A stretch of 64,000 nucleotides of DNA, taken from Pseudomonas sp. S35 (GTDB lineage Bacteria > Pseudomonadota > Gammaproteobacteria > Pseudomonadales > Pseudomonadaceae). Under the pieces are notes generated by a model. That model did not search any database and was not told the origin of the DNA. It saw only the letters and a program-made list of their open reading frames with translations. Position 1 is the stretch's first letter. Every line of letters begins with the position of its first letter. This document shows, one piece after another, positions 56,787-64,000 of this stretch. The position numbers and the translations under genes are program-made. The stretch spans positions 1,798,001 to 1,862,000 of the forward strand of contig NZ_CP019431.1 of assembly GCF_009866765.1 (NCBI RefSeq). Direction: 5' to 3'.

Positions 56787-56825
56787 AAAAAGCCCGCTGA
56801 ACCGGTGACGGTCAGCGGGCTTTTT
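56787..56825 (+). terminator. Terminator of mqo
   Basis: AGCCCGCTGA pairs with TCAGCGGGCT around an 11-nt loop, preceded by A4 and followed by T5. Confidence 0.92.
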
Positions 56826-56964
56826 CATGGCCGTAAGAACAGTTCAGCAACCCGACAGACATCACCTGTTAAAAAAGTATCCAAGCCTTAGCAGGAGCGC
56901 GGCTGAAACATAGGGGGATTTTTTATCGGTACAGGTGTTGGGCGGTCGCGCCCGAGGAGGTTGT

Positions 56965-57294
56965 ATGTTGCTCCGTTACGCAGCACTGGCGGCGATGGTC
57001 GTCGCGGCATCCGGGTGTGTGCAAGAGCGTGTGGTGCATGAGCGTCGACCGCCACAGCGCGAGTATGTCGAAGTGGTTGCGCCACAACCGCCACCGGTGC
57101 AGGTGATCGAAGTCGAGCCGGCGGTACGCGAAGGCTATGTATGGTCGCGCGGTTACTGGCGCTGGGAAGGCGGGCGCTATGTTGCCATGCACGGCCACTG
57201 GGAGCCGGTGCGCGAGGGCTATCGTTATGTGCATCCGCACTGGGTGCAGCGCAATGATGGGTACCACTGGCAGGGCGGTGGCTGGGTGCGCTGA
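56965..57294 (+). CDS. Small lipoprotein with YxWGxW-like repeats
   Basis: A 109-residue lipoprotein: MLLRYAALAAMVVAASGC is a lipoprotein signal with lipobox AASGC. After a Pro/Arg-rich spacer comes a series of short aromatic repeats (YVWSRGYWRWEGGRY, GHWEPVREGYRYVHPHWVQR and YHWQGGGWVR), the pattern of the YXWGXW family. The role is unknown; members are envelope proteins. GAGGAGG precedes ATG 56965. It converges on the next gene eight bases away. Confidence 0.85.
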   Translation: MLLRYAALAAMVVAASGCVQERVVHERRPPQREYVEVVAPQPPPVQVIEVEPAVREGYVWSRGYWRWEGGRYVAMHGHWEPVREGYRYVHPHWVQRNDGYHWQGGGWVR

Positions 57295-57302
57295 GCCCCG
57301 GT

Positions 57303-57674
57303 TCAAGACGGCTTTTTCGTACCCAGTAACCGAACTTCCCGCAACAGCGCGGCGCCGAGTTGATCGGTGCCGAGCTCCTTGTAACCCACTGCTTTAACCT
57401 CGCCGCTCTCTTCTGCCTGGATGATGATCACTGGCGTTTCCTTGCCGCTGGCTTCGTCGACGTGCAGCGCGTACTGCGGAATATCCAGTTTGATCGGCGT
57501 GCCCGCTGCCTTGCCTTTCACATTGATCAAAAACGCTGCGCAGCCAGTGTCGACATCCGCACTGGTGGCGGAGCGGCCGCTGACGAAGCAGGTTTTCGGC
57601 AATTCAGGCCAAATGGTATCGGCGAGGGCAAGGGAGGACGACAGGGCCAGGGCAGCAAGAAGAAACGTGCGCAC
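57303..57674 (-). CDS. Exported conserved protein of unknown function
   Basis: A 123-residue periplasmic protein. The signal peptide MRTFLLAALALSSSLALA is followed by DTIWPELPKTCFVSG. Two cysteines (CFVSG and DTGCAAF) could form a disulfide, and beta-rich segments follow (IPQYALHVDEASGKETPVII). No known domain is recognised. Its start lies about 70 bp from the end of the PIN gene on the same strand. Confidence 0.75.
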   Translation of the reverse strand: MRTFLLAALALSSSLALADTIWPELPKTCFVSGRSATSADVDTGCAAFLINVKGKAAGTPIKLDIPQYALHVDEASGKETPVIIIQAEESGEVKAVGYKELGTDQLGAALLREVRLLGTKKPS

Positions 57675-57745
57675 GTTGGTGTTTCTCTCGATCAGGAATA
57701 GAAGCGGTTTTTACCAAAGCCTGCCCATTGTCGCAACGCTGCGCT

Positions 57746-58141
57746 TCAGGTCAGGCGCTTCATGCCGGCCGCCTGGGCGGCATTGAGATCAAAGGTGGCG
57801 GTGTATTCGCACCCGGCTGCGTGGGCGCAACGCTCTATCAGGCAGTCGGCGAAATCGGTGTTGTTTGCTGCGAATCGTCGAAGCGCCTGCCAGATGACTT
57901 CGGCGTGTTCGATGGTCAGCTCACGGGTGCGTAGCAACGTTTCCAGAACGGTGACCACGTCACTCCTGGCGCACGGGTAGCAGCTTTGTAGTATCCAGAC
58001 CAATTCCACCACGGACACCAGGCTGACAAAGCCTGGCGTAAGGGTGGTGAGGGGTTCGATCAGTGCGGATGCCTTGGGGGATTGAACCGGATCATCCTGT
58101 GTGACGTAGCGCACCAAGACATTGGTATCCAGCCCGATCAT
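57746..58141 (-). CDS. PIN-domain toxin (VapC-like)
   Basis: A 131-residue PIN ribonuclease. The four expected acidic residues are present: D5 in MIGLDTNVLVRY, E46 in SVVELVW, D99 in TDFADCLI and D118 in TATFDLN. VapC toxins cut tRNA or rRNA; the exact target is unknown. ATG 58141 overlaps the antitoxin's distal frame stop in the sequence ATGA, a standard toxin-antitoxin arrangement. The longer ORF to 58309 runs through the antitoxin in another frame and is not real. The toxin itself looks intact. Confidence 0.9.
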   Translation of the reverse strand: MIGLDTNVLVRYVTQDDPVQSPKASALIEPLTTLTPGFVSLVSVVELVWILQSCYPCARSDVVTVLETLLRTRELTIEHAEVIWQALRRFAANNTDFADCLIERCAHAAGCEYTATFDLNAAQAAGMKRLT

Positions 58142-58379
58142 CCGCCACTGGCTCCCCGCGCTGCGATGGCACGGTTCATATCGTCGATGGACACAGCTTC
58201 TGCAGGCTTGCGGATCAAGCCTTTGGGTCTTGGACGGTTTTGCTCGCGGCAATGATCGAGAACTTGCCTTCTTCCATTTCGACAAACTCGACGCGGTCCC
58301 CTGTTTCAAGGCCGAGTGCGGCCCGGACTTGGATGGGGATGGTGATTTGCCCTTTTGAGGTAAGCGTGGCGGTCGCCAT
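58138..58379 (-). pseudogene. AbrB/MazE-type antitoxin with a -1 frame break (or programmed shift)
   Basis: The first frame (ATG 58379 to TGA 58215, 54 residues) has a SpoVT-AbrB DNA-binding domain: MATATLTSKGQITIPIQVRA. It stops just after KTVQDPKA. In the -1 frame the sequence continues as GLIRKPAEAVSIDDMNRAIA and ARGASGG, the typical C-terminal, toxin-binding tail of such antitoxins, to TGA 58138, which overlaps the toxin ATG. The joined product would have 80 residues. The frames meet at C-CCA-AAG (58227-58221), a slippery-type heptamer. It is either a 1-nt deletion, a sequencing error or programmed frameshifting. Confidence 0.8.
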
Positions 58380-58572
58380 GGTGATTATCCCCAACATGAT
58401 ATTCCTTACCTTGGGGTAAGGAATGATGGAGGGCAAGATCCTTTGGTCCATAGGTTGCTCGCAGCTGTAAGTGAACCGGGCTCGTCAAACCCTAGTCCGA
58501 ACTGTGCGTACCCGCAGCCTTGCCCATGCGCCAAAGCGATACAAACTATGACCTACCGCCAGCCCCTTTATC

Positions 58573-59946
58573 TCACTGCACCACGCGATAACACGGTACG
58601 TACGCCGCACCGCCCGGCAACTTCATGCGGTGCTGGGCGACGAACGCCTGCAACAGCTCATCCAGCGGTTTCATGATGGCCGGGTCGCCGTGGATCTCGT
58701 ACGGTCCATGTTCTTCGATCAGGCGGATGCCCTTGTCCTTCACGTTGCCCGCCACGATGCCCGAGAAGGCGCGACGCAAGTTGGCCGCCAGTTCGTGGGG
58801 CGGCAGGGCGTGGCTCAGTTGCAGGCCGGCCATGTTTTCGTGGGTCGGGTCGAACGGGCGCTGGAAGCCTTCGTCGATTTTCAGCAGCCAGTTGAAGTGG
58901 AACGCGTCGTTGCGCTCGCGCCGGAACTGTTTCACCGACTTGAGGCCAGCGGTCATCTGGCGTGCCACTTCGGCCGGGTCGTCGATGATGATCTGGTAGT
59001 GCGCCTGCGCCGCTTCGCCGAGGGTGGCGCCAACGAACGCGTGCAGCTGTTGCAGGTACGGTGCGGCCTGTTTCGGCCCGGTGAGGATGACCGGGAACGG
59101 CACGTCGCGGTTGTCCGGGTGCATCAGGATGCCCAGCAGGTACAGGAACTCTTCGGCCGTGCCGGCACCGCCCGGGAAGATGATGATGCCGTGGCCGACA
59201 CGCACGAAGGCTTCCAGGCGTTTTTCGATGTCCGGCAGGATCACCAGCTCATTGACGATCGGGTTGGGTGCTTCGGCGGCGATGATCCCCGGCTCGGTCA
59301 GGCCCAAATAGCGCCCGCCGGTGATGCGCTGCTTGGCGTGGGAAATGGTCGCGCCCTTCATCGGGCCTTTCATCACGCCGGGACCGCAACCGGTGCACAC
59401 GTCGAGGCTGCGCAGGCCCAGTTCGTGGCCGACTTTCTTGGTGTATTTGTATTCTTCGGTGTTGATCGAGTGTCCGCCCCAGCACACCACGATCTTCGGC
59501 TCTACGCCCGGGCGCAGCGTACGGGCGTTGCGCAGCAGGTGGAACACGTAGTCGGTGATGCCTTGGGAGTTGCTCAGGTCGATGCGCTGGCTGTCCAGTT
59601 CGTTCTCGGTGTAGACGATGTCGCGCAGAGCGCTGAACAACATTTCACGGGTACTGGCGATCATCTCGCCGTCGACGAACGCATCGGCGGGAGCGTTCAG
59701 CAGTTCCAGGCGTACGCCGCGGTCCTGCTGGTGGATACGCACTTCAAAGTCTTTGTAGGCGTCGAGGATGGTCTTGGCGTTATCGATATGCGCGCCGGTA
59801 TTAAGGATCGCGAGGGCGCATTGGCGGAACAGGGTGTAGATGCTGCCGGTACCGGCTTCGCTCAGTTGCTGGACTTCGCGTTGGGACAGGGTTTCGAGGC
59901 TGCCCTTGGGGCTGACGGAGGCATTGATGACTTGACGTTGGGGCAT
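58573..59946 (-). CDS. ppnN: Nucleotide 5'-monophosphate nucleosidase PpnN
   Basis: PpnN (YgdH) splits purine nucleoside monophosphates to base and ribose-5-phosphate, and in E. coli it is activated by (p)ppGpp. The 457-residue protein is long for the LOG family because it has N- and C-terminal regulatory segments. The Rossmann core includes VVCWGGHSIN, CTGCGPGVMKGPMKGA, GGRYLGLTEPGIIAAE and PGGAGTAEEFLYLLGIL, which carries the catalytic Arg/Glu signature. ATG 59946 begins MPQRQVINASVSPKGSLETL. It lies alone between the toxin pair and the lpxO-like gene. Confidence 0.94.
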   Translation of the reverse strand: MPQRQVINASVSPKGSLETLSQREVQQLSEAGTGSIYTLFRQCALAILNTGAHIDNAKTILDAYKDFEVRIHQQDRGVRLELLNAPADAFVDGEMIASTREMLFSALRDIVYTENELDSQRIDLSNSQGITDYVFHLLRNARTLRPGVEPKIVVCWGGHSINTEEYKYTKKVGHELGLRSLDVCTGCGPGVMKGPMKGATISHAKQRITGGRYLGLTEPGIIAAEAPNPIVNELVILPDIEKRLEAFVRVGHGIIIFPGGAGTAEEFLYLLGILMHPDNRDVPFPVILTGPKQAAPYLQQLHAFVGATLGEAAQAHYQIIIDDPAEVARQMTAGLKSVKQFRRERNDAFHFNWLLKIDEGFQRPFDPTHENMAGLQLSHALPPHELAANLRRAFSGIVAGNVKDKGIRLIEEHGPYEIHGDPAIMKPLDELLQAFVAQHRMKLPGGAAYVPCYRVVQ

Positions 59947-60093
59947 TCTGATTCCTTGAAAGCGCAGCCACCGCAGCCGTTGGGCGCGATGGCTTGAGAA
60001 TGGTGGGCGCCGTAGACGGTCGCACGATCCGAATATTTACCTCAGGCGCAGGGCCCAACGCAAATACCGTCCAACACCATCATGCCGCAGAAG

Positions 60094-60918
60094 TTACTGA
60101 ATCAGCTTCCAGTTTTTGTAGAAAACCCGACGCAGGGTAAAGACCATCCCCGCAAACCCAGCGATCACGGCGTTAAGCACCGACGGCAACGGCGTCGGCC
60201 GCACGATATCGATAAACAGGCAGTAGCGCTTGGCGTCGTTCTTGTTGAAGGACGCATGCATCAACGTGTCATCGAAGATAAACAACGGATCGTCATGCCA
60301 GTAATGCTTGTGCTGGCCAACCTGGATGTACACACCCTCGTGATGGGGCGCGGGCGCCATGTTGTAGAGCACCCGGAACATCATGCGCAGGGGGCCGAAA
60401 TGAAACGAGGTCGAGCGGTTTTCGTTGAATACCGACACGCCGATGGTTTTCACGAATGGCAGCTTTTTGCGTAACTCAGGAATATCCAGGGTGGTTTCGA
60501 TCGGCCGTCCATACCATTGGAAAAACAACATGCCGCGCTTCTTCTCGGCCATGCGTTCGTCCAGGTAGCCGATGATTTCGTCCTTGTGCGCCATGGCGTC
60601 GTCAAGCACCTGTTGCAGGTCTTCACGCCAGGCGGGCGGTAGGTCGTGCAGTGTATAAACGTGGCGGTTACGTGAACTCAACAGGTCGAACAGCGTGTTG
60701 AACGGCGCCAATAGCCAGGTGTTGCGGCCACTGCCGATAAAGTACTTTTTCAGCGTGGGCGTGTCATACAGGCCATTGCGCAGGAAGTCGTAGATACCGC
60801 ACACCAGCACCAGGCAGAGGAACACCAGGGTGGTCTCGGGGAACACATCAATAATCAGCAGCACGCCGAGCACCCAGGCGACCGATACCGCTTTTTTACG
60901 CAAAGCAGGCTTGTTCAT
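60094..60918 (-). CDS. lpxO: LpxO-like aspartyl/asparaginyl beta-hydroxylase
   Basis: A membrane-bound Fe(II)/2-oxoglutarate dioxygenase probably acting on lipid A acyl chains (2-hydroxylation), as in LpxO. The 274-residue protein has N-terminal membrane segments (AVSVAWVLGVLLIIDVF and TTLVFLCLVLVCGIYDFL) and a cytosolic double-stranded beta-helix domain. Iron and cosubstrate positions are suggested by TSFHFGPLRM, VYIQVGQHKHYWHDDPLFIF and DDTLMHASFN, then a YCLFIDIVRP strand. ATG 60918 follows GGAGCT; the ORF extends to 60990 but without conservation. The lipid A role is by family only. Confidence 0.82.
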   Translation of the reverse strand: MNKPALRKKAVSVAWVLGVLLIIDVFPETTLVFLCLVLVCGIYDFLRNGLYDTPTLKKYFIGSGRNTWLLAPFNTLFDLLSSRNRHVYTLHDLPPAWREDLQQVLDDAMAHKDEIIGYLDERMAEKKRGMLFFQWYGRPIETTLDIPELRKKLPFVKTIGVSVFNENRSTSFHFGPLRMMFRVLYNMAPAPHHEGVYIQVGQHKHYWHDDPLFIFDDTLMHASFNKNDAKRYCLFIDIVRPTPLPSVLNAVIAGFAGMVFTLRRVFYKNWKLIQ

Positions 60919-61227
60919 GCAACTCAGCTCCAGCAGGACGCCATTCGACAGTCGGATCCGTGGCCGCGAGTGGTGGGGGTTTTGAAACATATTGAAACAA
61001 CTGCGGCATGATAAGACGTTCTGCGCCGCAATGGCGCTTTAAATAGTGCGAAATTGTGCAGGTGTTACGGCCTTTTCGAGTCTTGCCGGCCTTGTGTGGA
61101 TTGGATTTTGTAAACGGAAGATTTACGACTATCGTGACGCTTCGGTTTTTCGGGCGTCATAGACCGGTACGATTGAAGTTGAATGGCCACCACTGGCCTT
61201 CGGCACCTTGGAAGAGGCAGAAATTTT

Positions 61228-62424
61228 ATGATCATCAAACCGCGGGTTCGTGGCTTCATCTGTGTGACCGCTCACCCTGTTGGCTGTGAAGCGAACGTCA
61301 AAGAGCAGATCGACTACGTGACTCAACACGGCGTCATCGAAGGCGGCCCCAAGAAGGTGCTGGTCCTCGGCGCCTCTACCGGCTACGGCCTGGCCGCGCG
61401 CATCAGTGCTGCGTTTGGCTGCGGCGCCGACACCCTGGGCGTGTTTTTTGAGAAAGAAGGCGAAGAAGGCAAGTTGAGCTCCGCCGGCTGGTACAACAGC
61501 GCCGCGTTCGAGAAGTTTGCTGTAGAAAAAGGCCTGTACGCCAAGAGCATCAACGGCGACGCGTTCTCCGACGAGATCAAGCGCCTGACCATCGAAACCA
61601 TCAAGAAAGACCTAGGCAAGATCGACTTGGTCGTCTACAGCCTGGCCGCGCCACGCCGTACCGATCCTAAAACCGGTGAAGTCTATAACTCCACCCTCAA
61701 GCCGATTGGCAAGGCTGTGACCCTGCGCGGTATCAACACCGACAAAGGCGTTGTGGTCGACACCACCCTTGAGCCTGCGACCCAGGAAGAAATCGACGGC
61801 ACCGTGAATGTCATGGGTGGCGCCGACTGGCAGCTGTGGATCGACGCCCTGCGTGACGCCGATGTATTGGCCGAAGGCGCCAAGACCACCGCGTTCACCT
61901 ATCTCGGCGAGAAGCTGACCCAGGATATCTACTGGAACGGCTCCATCGGCGAAGCCAAGAAAGACCTGGACAAGAAAGTCCTGACCCTGCGCGACAACCT
62001 GGCAGCGCTGAAGGGCGACGCCCGCGTGTCGGTGCTCAAGGCGGTGGTCACCCAGGCCAGTTCGGCGATCCCGATCATGCCGCTGTACCTGTCGCTGTTG
62101 TTTCGCGTGATGAAGGAGCAGGGCACTCACGAAGGCTGCATCGAGCAGGTCTATGGTCTGTTCAAGGACAGCCTGTACGGCCGCGAGCCGAAACTCGACG
62201 CCGACGGCCGCCTGCGCGCCGACCTGGCCGAGCTGGAACCTAAGGTTCAGGACGCCGTTGCGGCACTGTGGGATCAGGTCACCGACGAAAACGTCAACGA
62301 GATCAGCGATTTTGCCGGCTACAAGGCGGAGTTCCTGCGCTTGTTCGGCTTTGAAGTCGAGGGCGTGGACTACGAGGCAGACGTGAACCCGACCGTGAAG
62401 ATCAACGGTCTGGTCCAGGCATAA
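61228..62424 (+). CDS. fabV: Enoyl-ACP reductase FabV
   Basis: FabV reduces trans-2-enoyl-ACP in the last step of the fatty acid elongation cycle. It is naturally resistant to triclosan, which explains triclosan tolerance in pseudomonads. The 398-residue product begins [20 protein letters not shown]. Its NADH-binding region [20 protein letters not shown] and the Y-x8-K catalytic motif ([14 protein letters not shown]) are intact. ATG 61228 was chosen over the ORF start at 61183. A hairpin with a T run follows the stop. Confidence 0.97.
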   Translation: MIIKPRVRGFICVTAHPVGCEANVKEQIDYVTQHGVIEGGPKKVLVLGASTGYGLAARISAAFGCGADTLGVFFEKEGEEGKLSSAGWYNSAAFEKFAVEKGLYAKSINGDAFSDEIKRLTIETIKKDLGKIDLVVYSLAAPRRTDPKTGEVYNSTLKPIGKAVTLRGINTDKGVVVDTTLEPATQEEIDGTVNVMGGADWQLWIDALRDADVLAEGAKTTAFTYLGEKLTQDIYWNGSIGEAKKDLDKKVLTLRDNLAALKGDARVSVLKAVVTQASSAIPIMPLYLSLLFRVMKEQGTHEGCIEQVYGLFKDSLYGREPKLDADGRLRADLAELEPKVQDAVAALWDQVTDENVNEISDFAGYKAEFLRLFGFEVEGVDYEADVNPTVKINGLVQA

Positions 62425-62436
62425 ACGATGTGACTG

Positions 62437-62475
62437 ACAACGGCCCAGGTAGCGGGATTGCCAGGCCGTTGTTTT
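62437..62475 (+). terminator. Terminator of fabV
   Basis: ACAACGGCC pairs with GGCCGTTGT around an 18-nt loop, followed by TTT. It stands between fabV and the converging cyclase gene. Confidence 0.7.
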
Positions 62476-62487
62476 CCCGACGCTGAT

Positions 62488-63678
62488 TCAGGCGAGGCGG
62501 CTTTTCGCCCGAAGAAAGTCAGACCGCCTGATCCCGACCACTTCTTTCTCCCAGAGTGGATTCAATGGCACGTGATAGCCGCTGTCTTTGGCGGTCTTTA
62601 TCAGTTCTGCCATTTCCCTACTGTTGGCGATGATACTGATGACATCGAACCTGCCTAACTTTGCGGGCAGGAAAAAAGTTGCCGGGTAGTTAGTGGCGAC
62701 GTCTGTCGCCGGGCTGCCTGAGTCCGCATTGTGGTGGACCACCCGCTCACCCCCGCCAACCAGTTTCTGATTGATGAGTTCTATCATCTGCTCTATTCGC
62801 GGCGTGGCATTGCCGAGATAAGGGTCTTCTTTCTGGTAGAAGCGCTCAGCGTTTTCAAAGTCAGCTCTCAGCTCTTTTGGAACCTGCGTGTAGCGATTGA
62901 TCCGATCCCTGAAGACACTGTGGGCGACATCGGGCACAGGCAGCTTATCCTGCGGGCCAAAGTCACTCAGGTGAGGAGCGACCATGTGCAGGTCGTAATC
63001 TGCCGTCAATGGCTTGCCGCCTGGCTGTTTAGCAAGTACTCCGAGTGGCTCGCCCTGATGAGAGATGAGGTAGTTGTCGCTGGACGGCGATGTACGATGA
63101 CCTTCGAATTCATAGCGCTGCTCACTGGGGCCGCGGGCACTCAGGTGCACTGTGCCGTTGGGTCCTTGAGGCGTCGGTTGAGTTATCTGGCCCAGCTTTA
63201 CCAATTCATCAAGGCGTTGGCCGGAGAGGGTCAGAGGCGTTGCTATCGCATGGCCATCGTGGATACAGGCCTGGATTTGCTTATTGGCGCTGGCCACTTT
63301 AGCCGGTGTTTTTTCAGCAAACTGTTCAAGTTTGCTGAACGTCTGGTTCGTACAGATCAGGCCTGCCTGCGGCCCCCAGTTGGCGCTTTTCCCTTTGATA
63401 TGGAAGTCCTTGGTAGGGTGTCCGGCTTCTATCAGCCCTGTCGCCACGGATTCAACCGGGCGTATTCCGATGATGGAATTGGTCGCAACCGCTATTTTTT
63501 GCAAGGGCGCAAGGTGGCTCGGTAGTATCCCCGTCTGCTCCTTTACCGTTTCAAGTAGCGCGCTCATCGGATCATTCGTGCCTGGAGGGGGGGCGTCAGA
63601 TGAGGCGGGGTGAATGCGTTGCAGTGCGTCCAGGCTGAACGCGGAAGGCGAGGCGATGGAGGAAATCATACTGGTCAT
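62488..63678 (-). CDS. ExoY/edema-factor-like nucleotidyl cyclase, probable type III effector
   Basis: A 396-residue protein that resembles the catalytic domain of anthrax edema factor and P. aeruginosa ExoY. Diagnostic parts are IIGIRPVESVATGLIEAG (residues 69-86), K90 and K97 in TKDFHIKGKSANWGPQAG (spacing seven, like ExoY K81/K88), the metal-binding pair D227 and D229 in GKPLTADYDLHMVAPH, and H316 in ERVVHHNADSG. Such enzymes need a host cofactor and make cyclic nucleotides inside eukaryotic cells. The N-terminus MTSMISSIASPSAFSLDALQ is Ser-rich and has no Sec signal, as in type III effectors. GGAG precedes ATG 63678; longer starts (63735, 63780) are possible. No chaperone gene or hrp box was seen, and EF's N583 counterpart is unclear. 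Secretion and activity are inferred. Confidence 0.82.
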   Translation of the reverse strand: MTSMISSIASPSAFSLDALQRIHPASSDAPPPGTNDPMSALLETVKEQTGILPSHLAPLQKIAVATNSIIGIRPVESVATGLIEAGHPTKDFHIKGKSANWGPQAGLICTNQTFSKLEQFAEKTPAKVASANKQIQACIHDGHAIATPLTLSGQRLDELVKLGQITQPTPQGPNGTVHLSARGPSEQRYEFEGHRTSPSSDNYLISHQGEPLGVLAKQPGGKPLTADYDLHMVAPHLSDFGPQDKLPVPDVAHSVFRDRINRYTQVPKELRADFENAERFYQKEDPYLGNATPRIEQMIELINQKLVGGGERVVHHNADSGSPATDVATNYPATFFLPAKLGRFDVISIIANSREMAELIKTAKDSGYHVPLNPLWEKEVVGIRRSDFLRAKSRLA

Positions 63679-63983
63679 TACAGTATCTCCAGTCATGTTC
63701 ACAGCTAAGTTGGATGATTCCCTCCCGTCCCACATCCCTTGATGTCTCTCGCTGGACACTAGACGGAGCGCGCTATCCAAAGTAGAAAAAGTCTGTGACT
63801 ACCTTTGTAGTGCACAACTCCCTCCAGGCACCGTGAGGCACTGACTACCAGCCGGGGCGGCTGTTTTCTGCTGAGCGGAGGGTGTGAATTCTCAGAGCTT
63901 TCCTACGTGCGCTTACTTGCTGCAGTAGGCCAGGTACATGCCAGACTTGCCTGACCAACGCGTTGCATACACGGGAGCAAGCT

Positions 63984-64000
63984 ATGGCAATTCGTGCAGT
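63984..64000 (+). CDS. Possible start of a gene cut by the window end
   Basis: ATG 63984 is preceded by GGGAGC at about 63973-63978 and opens MAIRA before the window ends. Five codons are too few to identify it. The 300 bp before it (63679-63983) hold the cyclase leader and no other gene that I can see. Confidence 0.3.

Noticed and set aside
58141..58309. N-terminal extension of the PIN toxin to 58309
   Set aside because: These residues lie in an unused frame of the antitoxin, and the PIN domain begins exactly at MIGLDTN.
63679..63983. hrp box or ExsA site before the ExoY-like gene
   Set aside because: No GGAACC-N15/16-CCAC sequence was found on the minus strand, and no clear A-rich ExsA repeat. 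The absence is noted, and secretion is left as inference.

Overview
The window is a chromosomal segment of a fluorescent Pseudomonas, most likely of the P. fluorescens complex. The evidence is a GC-rich core with Pseudomonas-type genes (psrA next to lexA/sulA, the apbE-sthA-glpQ-lolCDE block, the copRS-queF-mlaA block, fabV, rssB/rssC) and many copies of fluorescent-Pseudomonas REP palindromes. No rRNA, tRNA or CRISPR array was recognised.

Layout. 1-9.4 kb: a MATE exporter cut by the left edge, a REP-rich spacer, pdxB, a tiny conserved protein, an ABC exporter, the lytic transglycosylase slt and the ABC-F protein uup. 9.4-18.5 kb: a universal stress protein, the fatty-acid beta-oxidation operon fadBA, topA and small conserved genes. 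18.5-19.9 kb: a complete IS256-family element sitting inside a REP, with an 8-bp target duplication. 20.1-32 kb: the SOS pair lexA-sulA, the fatty-acid-responsive repressor psrA, nagZ, a SWIM/SNF2 helicase, csiV-mfd and a long GAPDH. 32-40 kb: a chalcone-isomerase-like protein, apbE, sthA, glpQ, a PilZ protein and lolCDE. About 40.0-41.1 kb: an AT-rich islet with a YopT-like cysteine protease. 41.1-51.2 kb: copper sensing (copS/copR with a CopR box), a cupredoxin, queF, a degenerate HAD protein, mlaA, PilZ, rssB/rssC, tal and dusA. 51.3-53.2 kb: a second AT-rich islet with a kinase-fold protein, a possible 30-residue membrane peptide and a Wzz-like protein. 53.4-64 kb: an MFS transporter, mqo with a signal peptide, small secreted proteins, a PIN toxin with a frame-disrupted AbrB-type antitoxin, ppnN, an lpxO-like hydroxylase, fabV, and an ExoY/edema-factor-like nucleotidyl cyclase that looks like a type III effector.

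How genes work together. PsrA probably controls itself and fadBA, since both promoters carry a 27-bp double PsrA-type operator of the same layout. Two LexA boxes precede lexA-sulA. CopR probably controls the divergent cupredoxin gene. lolCDE and mlaA serve outer-membrane lipid traffic. rssB/rssC is a partner-switching pair in the RpoS circuit.

The most unusual items are the ExoY-like cyclase, the YopT-like protease, the antitoxin frameshift at a slippery-type heptamer, and the matching PsrA double operators. Remarks about gene order in P. aeruginosa PAO1 are from memory, not from a search.
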